Positions 17,041-25,734 of a DNA stretch of 64,000 bases are shown here, piece after piece. The DNA lies in the NCBI GenBank assembly GCA_012735315.1, contig JAAYHS010000071.1:1-64000 (forward strand). The letters run 5' to 3'. The DNA comes from Bacillota bacterium. GTDB lineage: Bacteria; Bacillota; UBA4882; UBA8346. Numbering within the stretch: position 1 is the stretch's first letter; the number at the start of each line of letters is the position of its first letter. The notes under the pieces are model-generated. The model did no database searches. It was given only the letters and a program-made list of their open reading frames with translations, and had not been told where the DNA came from. The translations under genes and the position numbers were made by a program.

Positions 17041-17214
17041 AACTACCGGTGAACGGCCGACCAATCTGCCCTGAGAGCGATGCTCTCCGTTAGGGGCAAC
17101 TATTGTCGCTAGACACGACGTTCGTCGTGATTTCTAGAAAACGCCGGCGTAGCTAACGGTTGTTAGTTCGGCGCATGCGCCCATAAAATTGAGTTTGATG
17201 CGTTCCCGGTAGTT
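17041..17214 (+). ncRNA. Candidate structured noncoding RNA, unknown class
   Basis: A 174-base element closed by a 14-bp stem: AACTACCGG (17041-17049) with CCGGTAGTT (17206-17214) and GAACG (17051-17055) with CGTTC (17201-17205), one bulged T. Inside are three hairpins: TGCCCT/GGGGCA enclosing GAGAGC/GCTCTC (17067-17098); CTAGA plus CACGAC with GTCGTG plus TCTAG (17109-17137); CGCCG/CGGCG enclosing GCTAAC/GTTAGT with a GGTT loop (17142-17173). Two wobble pairs (T17072-G17093, G17052-style G17152-T17167) are G-U on plus but A-C on minus, favouring plus. A terminator follows at once. I recognise no known family. Confidence 0.55.
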
Positions 17215-17218
17215 TAGC

Positions 17219-17243
17219 GCCCGTCTATCATAGACGGGCCTTT
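17219..17243 (+). terminator. Intrinsic terminator directly after the RNA candidate
   Basis: A 9-bp perfect stem GCCCGTCTA / TAGACGGGC with a 3-base loop, then CTTTAATTATTTATT on the plus strand. The minus strand lacks a T run. It fits termination of a plus-strand RNA ending just after 17214. Confidence 0.65.
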
Positions 17244-17249
17244 AATTAT

Positions 17250-17801
17250 TTATTCGGCGGAGAGACCGTTAAGCCCTTCAAGCAAGTGGAGCTTTTCTTT
17301 CCCGTCTTTAAAGGGAATCCCTTTTTTCAAATCCTCGATCTCCGCCTCAGGTAGTTTATTAAGATTAAGAGCGATTTTTTCCATGATCGGCCCCGGCTTA
17401 TCGGGAGTGCCGCGATACACGGCTATCCTTTGACCTTCGATTCCTAAAAACTGATTTTTAAGACAGGAATCGCATAAATCTTGATTTTCCTCATAATAGA
17501 CATACAAACCGTCGTTTTCTTTAACAATTTGTCGGGAATGATTCACGATCACCGACTTGAAAGGCTTCTCTAACTGATATTCCGTGCGTTTCGATACGGT
17601 ATGCCCGCACATGGTATATAATTTACGACTCTCTAATACCCACTTCCGGGGCGCGACGGTATCGGAAGGAGAAACCAACTTTTGAAACTTGCCGATTAAG
17701 GCCGGATCCTTTTTGAACCACCAACCGATCATGACCATTATCAACAAACTGATCCCAATTACCCGGAGTATCGTTAACCTTGACCAAGCAACCTTTCTCA
17801 C
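17250..17801 (-). CDS. bofC: BofC-like sporulation protein
   Basis: A 183-residue protein with an N-terminal membrane segment (ILRVIGISLLIMVMIGWWF) and an extracytoplasmic C-terminal BofC domain: YVYYEENQDLCDSCLKNQ, FLGIEGQRIAVYRG and LPEAEIEDLKKGIPF. BofC of Bacillus acts in the intermembrane space of the forespore, restraining SpoIVB-dependent activation of sigma-K. The gene follows yebC, the same neighbourhood as in Bacillus subtilis, and a terminator separates the two. The N-terminal region differs from the Bacillus protein, so only the C-terminal domain is firmly assigned. It supports endospore formation. Confidence 0.8.
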   Translation of the reverse strand: MRKVAWSRLTILRVIGISLLIMVMIGWWFKKDPALIGKFQKLVSPSDTVAPRKWVLESRKLYTMCGHTVSKRTEYQLEKPFKSVIVNHSRQIVKENDGLYVYYEENQDLCDSCLKNQFLGIEGQRIAVYRGTPDKPGPIMEKIALNLNKLPEAEIEDLKKGIPFKDGKEKLHLLEGLNGLSAE

Positions 17802-17877
17802 GGGACCACCCCCCTCTTTTCCGAGGATAGCATAACCAAACTTGGAAATTTTATAAGCGTCCGGTTTATCCGCCTAA

Positions 17878-17902
17878 CAAAAAAAGCGCCCGTAGCGCTT
17901 TT
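17878..17902 (-). terminator. Intrinsic terminator of yebC
   Basis: The stem AAAAGCGC / GCGCTTTT with a 5-base loop and a run of seven T on the minus strand overlaps the yebC stop codon. Confidence 0.85.
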
Positions 17903-18653
17903 ACTGGATTTCCTCCATGATTGAGTCGGGAATGTCAAAGTTCCCGTAAACGTTCTGGACATCATCATTGTCTTCGAGAGCATCGACCAACTTTAATAGC
18001 TGCCTGGCTTGGTCTCCATCGACCTCAACCGTATTGGCGGGAACCATCGTTAGTTCCGCTTCTTTTACCGGAACATTATTCCGTTCGAAATATTGGCGGA
18101 CTGCTTCGAGCCGGCCGGGTTCGGTATAGATTTCATAGGTTTCGCCGTTATTCTTCATGTCCTCGGCTCCTGCTTCAATAGCCATTTCAAATAACTCTTC
18201 CTCGGACTTGGCGGCGTTTTCGACTTCGATCGTGATCAACCCTTTTTGGGAAAACATCCAAGCGACACAACCGACCTCGCCGAGGTTCCCATTATTCCGG
18301 GAAAAAATATAACGCATATCGCCGGCTGTCCGGTTGCGGTTATCGGTCAATACTTGAACCAACAGGGCCGCTCCTCCCGGTCCATATCCTTCATAATAAA
18401 CTTCTTCGTATTGTTCGCTTTCAGTGGCGCCGATCCCCCGCTTAATCGCCCGTTGGATATTGTCGTTGGGCATATTAACCGCTTTCGCTTTTAAGATCGC
18501 CATTCGCAACCTAAAGTTATGATCGGGGTCTCCTCCCCCTGCTTTAGCGGCTACAATAATCTCTCTGGTAACCTTAGTAAAGATACCGGCCCTTTTAGAG
18601 TCGGTCGCTTCTTTTTTACGTTTTATCGTCGCCCACTTTGAATGGCCAGCCAT
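17901..18653 (-). CDS. yebC: YebC/PmpR family regulator (TACO1-like)
   Basis: A 250-residue cytoplasmic protein of standard length. It opens with the family hallmark MAGHSKWATIKRKKEATDSK and contains GGDPDHNFRLRMAILKAKAVNMPNDNI in two conserved parts, EVYYEGYGPGGAALLVQ, and the C-terminal LVDALEDNDDVQNVYGNF. YebC proteins bind DNA or ribosomes; a subset ease translation through proline stretches. The ATG has a purine-rich SD (GAAAGAGGTG). It forms its own transcription unit ahead of bofC. Confidence 0.95.
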   Translation of the reverse strand: MAGHSKWATIKRKKEATDSKRAGIFTKVTREIIVAAKAGGGDPDHNFRLRMAILKAKAVNMPNDNIQRAIKRGIGATESEQYEEVYYEGYGPGGAALLVQVLTDNRNRTAGDMRYIFSRNNGNLGEVGCVAWMFSQKGLITIEVENAAKSEEELFEMAIEAGAEDMKNNGETYEIYTEPGRLEAVRQYFERNNVPVKEAELTMVPANTVEVDGDQARQLLKLVDALEDNDDVQNVYGNFDIPDSIMEEIQ

Positions 18654-18738
18654 TTACCAACACCTCTTTCCGGTTTACCTTCTAAAAGTATACCCGAAGA
18701 GAGACGAGAACGCAAGGGTCGGGAATTAACGGCAACGA

Positions 18739-19422
18739 CTAACCTTTATAGGGCGATCTTCCGACTTGGATGTGGATGACTTGAAACAAACGAACCAATA
18801 AAGTTCCGATTAATAAAAACGCTAACAAAGAGAAGAAGGGGGTTCTCAAAAAAAGCAAAAAATCATAGGTCCCATGCGCAATCAAAGCCGCTAAAAACCC
18901 TTTCCAGAGAATCAACCCATCGCGATTGGACTCCAAACGATACTTTGAGACATAAAAACCCATCCAACCCGAAAAGGAAGCGTGAGCCAAGGTCGTTACC
19001 GCCGCTCTAAGGATCGCCACCCCAAAACCGAAGATACTGGCCCAAAGAAGGTTTTCCAAAGAGGCGAACCCGAGTCCCATCGTAATTCCGTATATCGGGC
19101 CGTCAACCGGTTCATTCAGTTCATGACTATTACCGGTCATCCGGATTAAGGCGATTGTTTTTAATCCTTCTTCAATCAAAGCGATCACTAAAAAAGCCAG
19201 CCCCAGAAAACTCACCCAATCTCCGGTTTGGATCGATTCCATCATTTGATCGCGCCAAATCTGCTCCAATAACCCGGCGGGGAGCACCAATATGAGTCCG
19301 ACTAGAAACACTTTAATAATCTTGCGGACCGGTTCCGGTTCATACCGGTCCTGCCGGTAAAAGAACCATAACCATAACAAGCCCGGCCCGACCGAAGCCA
19401 GTAATAAATAGAAAAAACGCAT
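18739..19422 (-). CDS. prsW: PrsW-family intramembrane metalloprotease
   Basis: A 227-residue polytopic membrane protein. PrsW motifs are visible: EEGLK in the third segment region, SLEN in GFASLENLLWA, and two histidines in TLAHASFSGWMG and LIAHGTYDFLL, which together form the putative metal site. In Bacillus PrsW cuts the anti-sigma factor RsiW at site 1 during envelope stress; no sigma/anti-sigma pair lies nearby, so the substrate here is unknown. The ATG 19422 has the ideal SD AGGAGG; the open frame extends upstream to 19512 but that part crosses the preceding terminator area. Confidence 0.87.
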   Translation of the reverse strand: MRFFYLLLASVGPGLLWLWFFYRQDRYEPEPVRKIIKVFLVGLILVLPAGLLEQIWRDQMMESIQTGDWVSFLGLAFLVIALIEEGLKTIALIRMTGNSHELNEPVDGPIYGITMGLGFASLENLLWASIFGFGVAILRAAVTTLAHASFSGWMGFYVSKYRLESNRDGLILWKGFLAALIAHGTYDFLLFLRTPFFSLLAFLLIGTLLVRLFQVIHIQVGRSPYKG

Positions 19423-19522
19423 CGCTTTCCTCCTGGTGATTATAAAACTATTATTCCTGCCGGATGCCGGTTTTAACCTAAAAAAATTATTATTTAAAAG
19501 GCTTCGCTTCACAACCAGCTAT

Positions 19523-19558
19523 AAAAAACCGCTTAATCAATGAATGATCAAGCGGTTT
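19523..19558 (-). terminator. Intrinsic terminator of the GH105 gene
   Basis: The stem AAACCGCTTGATCA / TGATTAAGCGGTTT (one mismatch) with loop TTCAT is followed by T residues on the minus strand, 27 bases after the stop. Confidence 0.85.
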
Positions 19559-19584
19559 CAGCAACGGTTTTATGCGGGTTAAAA

Positions 19585-20760
19585 CTAATCCTCCATTACA
19601 CTGGCGGCCAACATTACCGCCGCCATACCGTGGGGTAGGTTATCCACCTGTTTTTTATTAACGTAATTGGCGTAATTCCGTTGAACTCCCATACCTTCCA
19701 CCGAACCGCGGACCACTATTCCCCCTTTAGCGGTATCGCTTACCATTCCTTTAATCCCTTCCCAACCCCGCTCGGCGACGGTTAGGTATTGAGCATCGAG
19801 ATAACCTTTGACCACGGCCTTTTTAAGCGTATAAACGAACATCGCGCTGCCTGAAGTCTCCACCCAATTATTGGGTCGATCGCCCTTATCGATAACTTGG
19901 AACCAAAGCCCGGTAACGGGATCTTGATATGCGGCCAAACCCTCCGCCACTGTCTCTAATATCGCGGCCAAATCCTGATATCCGGGATAATCCGAGGGCA
20001 AATATTCCAGGATATCCACTAAGGCCATACAATACCAACCCAACCCCCGGCACCAAAACTCGGGAGAAAGTCCGGTTTCGGGATCGGCCCAATCGGTGGT
20101 TTTCTTATCGTCCCAACCATGATATAATAACTTCTTTTCTCGGTCCAGCGCCTGCTCGGCCATTAGTTTAAGTTGAAAAACAGCCGTTTGAAACGAATAT
20201 TCCCGTTCGGGTCCGGATTCGGCGATCAACGCGCCGTATTTGGCGATAAAGGGCAACGCCATATATTGTCCGTCCAACCACATTTGATTGGGATAGTTGG
20301 CTTTGTGCCAAAAACCGCCTTTAGAATTGGTTGGAAAATCGTCGAATTTTTTTCGGGTATTAATGGCGCAAAGCTTATACTTCGGATCGCCGCTTGTTTC
20401 ATATAAAGTAAACAATAGATTGGACGGCTGAATTACGTCCAAATTATGTCCGGATCTGATTGGGCTGATCTTCCCTTTTTGATCAACATACTTATCGACC
20501 CATTTTTTAATATAATGATAGTATTTGGGATCTTTGGTTTGATGATAGATCGCCTCCATACCGCAAAAAACGATTCCATTGGTATACTCCCATTGTTTGG
20601 CGGTAATCCGGTCCGGATTCGGCCAGCGTTCCATGATATAGTCGGCGATTCGGCTCCCGATTCCGCGCTTTTCGGTGGCGTCAACCTTAGATAATGTCAA
20701 CGAATTGGCGCATGCCATTAACAATAAACCAAACATCCCTACATATACTCCCTTGATCAT
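19585..20760 (-). CDS. GH105 unsaturated rhamnogalacturonyl/galacturonyl hydrolase, exported
   Basis: A 391-residue (alpha/alpha)6-barrel enzyme of the GH88/GH105 (YteR/RhiN) type, which removes the 4,5-unsaturated uronic acid left by pectin lyases through hydration of its double bond. Motifs are QWEYTNGIVFCGMEAIY, MWLDGQYMALPF (aspartate expected to be catalytic), LLYHGWDD, EFWCRGLGWYCMALVD and NWVETSGSAMFVYTL. Unlike many cytosolic relatives it has a signal sequence with LLMAC (residues 13-17), a possible lipoprotein cleavage site. A strong promoter and a palindrome lie in the leader, suggesting dedicated control by a pectin-responsive regulator. Confidence 0.9.
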   Translation of the reverse strand: MIKGVYVGMFGLLLMACANSLTLSKVDATEKRGIGSRIADYIMERWPNPDRITAKQWEYTNGIVFCGMEAIYHQTKDPKYYHYIKKWVDKYVDQKGKISPIRSGHNLDVIQPSNLLFTLYETSGDPKYKLCAINTRKKFDDFPTNSKGGFWHKANYPNQMWLDGQYMALPFIAKYGALIAESGPEREYSFQTAVFQLKLMAEQALDREKKLLYHGWDDKKTTDWADPETGLSPEFWCRGLGWYCMALVDILEYLPSDYPGYQDLAAILETVAEGLAAYQDPVTGLWFQVIDKGDRPNNWVETSGSAMFVYTLKKAVVKGYLDAQYLTVAERGWEGIKGMVSDTAKGGIVVRGSVEGMGVQRNYANYVNKKQVDNLPHGMAAVMLAASVMED

Positions 20761-20798
20761 ATTTCCTCCTTGGGATCATAGTTTGCCTGATCCTATAA

Positions 20799-20820
20799 TG
20801 AAGTCATCCGGATCACTTCA
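20799..20820 (-). promoter_or_regulatory. Palindromic operator candidate in the GH105 leader
   Basis: A 22-bp near-perfect palindrome: outer arms TGAAGT / ACTTCA, inner core ATCCGGAT, one non-matching base between each arm and the core. It lies some 20 bases past the predicted transcription start and 40 bases before the start codon, a classic repressor position. The regulator is unknown. Confidence 0.5.
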
Positions 20821-20844
20821 TATACTATTATGGAAGACAAGGAA

Positions 20845-20873
20845 ATTATAATATTGTCTCCCATATAAATCAA
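20845..20873 (-). promoter_or_regulatory. Sigma-A-type promoter of the GH105 gene
   Basis: On the minus strand TTGATT (20873-20868), a 17-base spacer and a perfect TATAAT (20850-20845). Confidence 0.65.
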
Positions 20874-20962
20874 TTGCTATTTTTTTTCATTACTATAAAA
20901 TTTTTTATAAGAAAATGTTAATGATCGCTTTAAAGCGAACGGGAACATGGCTTCCCGGACTT

Positions 20963-22045
20963 TTAAATCTCTTTGCCGCACTCCCGGCAGTAGTTGCCGT
21001 TTACATAGGTTAACCGTTCACATTCCGGGCAAGCTTGATATTGACTCGTTCCACATTCAAAACAATATTTATCATTGTCGGGCAGTTTTTTACCGCATCC
21101 CACGCAATTCCGATTGCGAATTCTTTTTCCGATGATTTTTCCCCGGTTAAAGAGATGTTTTTGAAGATGATAAATCAGTAAAACGGTAATGCCGATCGCG
21201 ATTGCAATTATAATGTAATACCAGATCGCGATCAATTTTAAGGAGTCCAATAAATCAATGAACTTTTTGATGATTTGTTCGGGGATAATATTTAAAATAA
21301 GTTCGATCATTTTTAAAAAGATCGGTATGGATACCACGACCAATAAATGGGTTGCGATTACGCTTTGAAATCTATTGTTGACGCTCTTTTTGTACCAAAT
21401 GTAAAACACCAGAAGCAATGGGAGTAGAAATAGAAGTTGAAGCAATATTTCATAGATTGGAAAGATAAAACGGTAATTGCGCAAGGTCTTGATAAGCTCT
21501 TCTTGCTTAACGGAGGCTTTGTCAATAACACTCCAAAGAACGGTTACTTTGGGGTTTGAATTGATTTTTTGATTGATTTCAAGGATTTCATTGGATAACT
21601 CAATATATTTCGGATCATTCTCCGCTAAGAAGCCTTTCTCATTTTGCAACTTTATGAGTTGTTCCCGTTCTTCAAATAGTCGGATAACGGCTTTATCGGT
21701 CTTAACCCGATCAATCGCATCCATAACCTCTTTGCAGAGAGGATGCATTTTTCCCGTTTTTTCTTCTTGATAGGTTGAACGATGATAATTAATTACAATT
21801 TTACTTAGTTTATCCAAGCGATTGTTCTCGGTCCAATCCCGATCAATAATAATTCTTTGGCAAAGAAACGGGATATATTCATCAGGGCTTGATAATAACC
21901 TGGAATGAGCATCTAGTCCTTGAAATAAAACCATTAGTAAGAAAAAATCCAATAAAATAAGGACAAATACGGATAAAGGACTGAGAGGTTCATCATCATC
22001 TAATCGAAACATTCGATTCCGGAAATTTAACAACATTTTTTTCAT
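20963..22045 (-). CDS. Membrane protein with C-terminal double zinc ribbon, unknown function
   Basis: A 360-residue protein. One membrane segment near the N terminus (LSVFVLILLDFFLLMVLF), a charged helical region of about 140 residues (KTDKAVIRLFEEREQLIKLQ) likely outside the membrane, then three further segments (LLQLLFLLPLLLVFYIWY, SVIATHLLVVVSIPIFL, WYYIIIAIAIGITVLLIY), and a cytoplasmic tail with two zinc ribbons: CVGCGKKLPDNDKYCFECG and CPECERLTYVNGNYCRECG. I do not recognise the family. It is flanked by long noncoding stretches and appears monocistronic. Confidence 0.7.
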   Translation of the reverse strand: MKKMLLNFRNRMFRLDDDEPLSPLSVFVLILLDFFLLMVLFQGLDAHSRLLSSPDEYIPFLCQRIIIDRDWTENNRLDKLSKIVINYHRSTYQEEKTGKMHPLCKEVMDAIDRVKTDKAVIRLFEEREQLIKLQNEKGFLAENDPKYIELSNEILEINQKINSNPKVTVLWSVIDKASVKQEELIKTLRNYRFIFPIYEILLQLLFLLPLLLVFYIWYKKSVNNRFQSVIATHLLVVVSIPIFLKMIELILNIIPEQIIKKFIDLLDSLKLIAIWYYIIIAIAIGITVLLIYHLQKHLFNRGKIIGKRIRNRNCVGCGKKLPDNDKYCFECGTSQYQACPECERLTYVNGNYCRECGKEI

Positions 22046-22530
22046 TTTTCCTTGAAACCTCCTTGGTAAAATTAAACAATTAAAAATAATTCTATTTATC
22101 CGCCTTTTTTAGAATTTGCCGTTGCTATTTGTGCTTTATCAAGACACCCTCCCCATCCAGGAATACAGGTCTTGCTCAATTAATACCTAAAACCATACCA
22201 TTAAAGTTATCGGTTGCCAATTGGAAAAATTTAGCCGGCAATTGCCGATACCCATTTTGAATACGCAACAATTACCATATTTCCGTCGGCGCTGGATAAT
22301 AATTTAATCTCAAATATAAAAATCTGTTTCTGCCAACTTTCCTTCAAAAAAACAAAAACAGTAGCCATTTTTTCATTTTCATCCCCAAATACTTAAATTA
22401 AATATAATTTACATCTTACTTACTAACGGCTTCAAAGAAAGCAGTCGATGAACCGTTAAAGAATACTATTAGCATTATCTCAATCGCCCAAAATGTAGCG
22501 TAAATTATATTAAGTCCTCCAAAAACGCCT
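22046..22530. other. Noncoding stretch between the zinc-ribbon membrane gene and the small ORF
   Basis: About 485 AT-rich bases. No frame longer than a few tens of codons with an SD is visible, and no repeat or strong hairpin. It should contain promoters for the genes on both sides. Confidence 0.4.
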
Positions 22531-22546
22531 GAGGAGGTGAGTACGG

Positions 22547-22660
22547 ATGTCCCATCATAAATGTCGACGGGTTTCCCCCGGTATTTTCAGCGGTGGATGT
22601 TCATGGATTATAGTTCTCTTAATTATTCTCCTCTGCTGCTGCGATCGGCGCGTTTTTTAA
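22547..22660 (+). CDS. Small cysteine-rich membrane peptide (37 aa), YjcZ-like
   Basis: A 37-codon gene starting ATG 22547 with an excellent SD GAGGAGGTGA (22531-22540) at 6 bases. The peptide begins MSHHKCRRVSPGIFSGGCSW, continues with a single hydrophobic helix IIVLLIILLCCC and ends DRRVF. The layout (short Gly/Cys N-terminal part, one membrane helix) is like the tiny YjcZ-type sporulation proteins of Bacillota, but sequence identity cannot be judged here. Presumed membrane-inserted, possibly made during sporulation. The neighbouring regions are noncoding. Confidence 0.6.
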   Translation: MSHHKCRRVSPGIFSGGCSWIIVLLIILLCCCDRRVF

Positions 22661-22747
22661 TCAACTATAGACAATAAAATTAATCCTAAAGACTATATGA
22701 TATAAACTCTTTCTTCACTAATACACCGAGCAGAAAGTGGGTATTAA

Positions 22748-22771
22748 AAAAAGGAGCGACAGCTCCTTTTT
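22748..22771 (-). terminator. Intrinsic terminator of pgsA
   Basis: The stem AAAAAGGAGC / GCTCCTTTTT with a 4-base loop overlaps the pgsA stop codon and continues into T residues on the minus strand. Confidence 0.85.
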
Positions 22772-23303
22772 AATTTATTTTATTATCCTTGCTTTCTTTC
22801 AGTTTCAAATACGCCAAATAATAAGTGTACAATGCATAAATCGACATCCCGATCGCAATGGCAAGCACCGCTTGTCCGATGACTTTATGAACGAAAAACA
22901 ATCCAAACCCCAAGAAAAAGGCGAAGGTCGCGTTCTTACCGAACCGGTTGGCCGGAATTACCAGTTTCATGCGTTTTACCAACACCGCGCCCGCCCCGAC
23001 CTGAATCATTTCTTTCAATATATAAACCAGAACCATCCAAACCGGCAAGCCCCATTTGACGGTTAACGCCAATAACACGCCGCCCGTTACCAATTTGTCG
23101 GCCAGCGGATCGAGAATTTTACCCAACTCGCTCACTTCATTCCGGGAGCGGGCCGCCCAACCGTCTGCCACATCGGTCAAACCCGCAATTAAAAGCAAGA
23201 TTAACGCCCAAACAACCCCTTGAGAAGCGCCTCCGGTTAATTGCCAAAAAATAAAAGGCGCCAAAACAAAACGGCTGGAAGTAATCCAATTAGCTAAAGT
23301 CAA
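22770..23303 (-). CDS. pgsA: CDP-diacylglycerol-glycerol-3-phosphate 3-phosphatidyltransferase
   Basis: A 177-residue membrane enzyme that joins CDP-diacylglycerol and glycerol-3-phosphate to make phosphatidylglycerophosphate, the committed step of phosphatidylglycerol synthesis. The CDP-alcohol phosphotransferase signature is complete at about residues 41-67: DVADGWAARS, then G and two aspartates in LGKILDPLADK. Several hydrophobic segments follow and the length is normal. Related synthases share the signature; the phosphatidylglycerophosphate reading is favoured by length and by N-terminal LANWITSSRFVLAP. It has its own terminator. Confidence 0.9.
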   Translation of the reverse strand: MTLANWITSSRFVLAPFIFWQLTGGASQGVVWALILLLIAGLTDVADGWAARSRNEVSELGKILDPLADKLVTGGVLLALTVKWGLPVWMVLVYILKEMIQVGAGAVLVKRMKLVIPANRFGKNATFAFFLGFGLFFVHKVIGQAVLAIAIGMSIYALYTYYLAYLKLKESKDNKIN

Positions 23304-23567
23304 TATCTACACCTCTGATCATTTTTTAAGATCTTTAAATTTTACTATTCTGGTTCCAAATAATTTTTCCTCTTTAAACTTGAAAAGCTTAACCGACTAC
23401 CCCAATTCCTCCCCCACACCCAAGGGGAAAAACAGTTTACCCCAATTGAAAGAAAAAACGACTGCCGGGCGTCGACCGTCCAGCAACCGTATGAAATTTA
23501 CCTTCCTCTAATTTTTAAAGTCTATGAAAAGAAAATCTATAAAATTAAAACACACTCCAGATTTATT

Positions 23568-23595
23568 TTTACCCTTTACCCTTTACACTTTACCC
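23568..23595. repeat. Tandem heptamer repeat (TTTACCC)4
   Basis: Four consecutive heptamers: TTTACCC, TTTACCC, TTTACAC, TTTACCC. They lie 7 bases past the guaB stop codon. The rest of 23304-23567 is AT-rich with no gene visible. Confidence 0.75.
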
Positions 23596-23601
23596 TTTTA
23601 T

Positions 23602-25062
<1,461 letters not shown>

Positions 25063-25183
25063 TCACTCTCCGATTTTAAACATATAGCGATTGGCATCTT
25101 GACCAAATACAATAAATACCCTCCCGTCAACTTAACCAAAGTCAACGGAATAGCCGGAACCTAAGCGAATTTATTTTGAATTT

Positions 25184-25211
25184 ATTTTATCATAGAAACC
25201 TGTTTTTGCAA
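25184..25211 (-). promoter_or_regulatory. Possible guaB promoter
   Basis: On the minus strand TTGCAA (25211-25206), a 16-base spacer and TAAAAT (25189-25184), 130 bases before the guaB start. Confidence 0.4.
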
Positions 25212-25246
25212 GCTAAAATATGAATTTTAGAAGCATTTTTATTTTA

Positions 25247-25640
25247 TTATTTGGTAATCTTTCCGGATACGATCGATAATAACCCGAAAAAAACCGGTTG
25301 ATGCAGCAGATAAATTAATAATGACCGGCGGCCTAAAAAACAAAACAGCTCGATAATTGAGTTATTCGGATTCTTCAACCGGAACCTGGGAATCCCCCCG
25401 CGGATAAAAATAATGGCCCCCGAAAATTCCGATTAAAAGATACCCAAATCACGGAAAAATGGGAAAATAGTCGATACTAAGGAACCGTTCCGGAATCAAA
25501 CCCAACCAAACCAGCCAAGCAAATTCAAACCGGTACCGGCCAAGTTGAACTCCGATTAAGATCGTTAAAACCCCCAATCCCAAGGCTGAATATTTATGAG
25601 GCGGCAAAGGATAGGCCAATACCGAAACTTATTCTTTCTC
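25247..25640 (-). pseudogene. DUF1624-like membrane acyltransferase remnant
   Basis: The minus strand encodes a degraded C-terminal part of a DUF1624/heparan-alpha-glucosaminide acetyltransferase-like membrane protein. One frame reads LGLGVLTILIGVQLGRYRFE, then DYFPIFP, a TGA (25451-25449) where the family has tryptophan, then FGYLLIGIFGGHYFYPRG. After a frameshift near 25362-25372 a second frame gives NNSIIELFCFLGRRSLLIYL followed by LHQPVFFGLLS and a normal stop. The N-terminal half is missing. Truncation, a nonsense codon and a frameshift together indicate a true pseudogene rather than a single sequencing error. Confidence 0.65.
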
Positions 25641-25686
25641 AAATCCGAAATTTTGAACGAATTAAATAACAAATAAAAAAAAATAT

Positions 25687-25715
25687 TTGACAACAAACGA
25701 AAACAAACGTAAAAT
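25687..25715 (+). promoter_or_regulatory. Consensus promoter of deoR-galE-pfkA with repeat in the spacer
   Basis: A perfect TTGACA (25687-25692), 17-base spacer, TAAAAT (25710-25715). The spacer carries a tandem repeat, ACAAACGAA followed by ACAAACGTA, resembling the short direct repeats bound by DeoR-family repressors, so autoregulation of the first gene is likely. The start codon follows only about 14 bases after the predicted start of transcription. Confidence 0.65.
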
Positions 25716-25734
25716 TAATGCGGAGGTAACCCCG

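Noticed and set aside
17041-17214. 6S RNA or FMN/cobalamin riboswitch
   Set aside because: 6S RNA is a rod with a central bubble, not a three-hairpin multiloop, and no riboswitch consensus box is seen; no downstream plus-strand gene exists.
23568-23595. CRISPR or telomere-like array
   Set aside because: Only four 7-base units with no spacers, within a chromosome-type context.
25687-25734. Upstream TTG start for the DeoR regulator
   Set aside because: That TTG belongs to a perfect TTGACA -35 box; the ATG at 25735 has a good SD.
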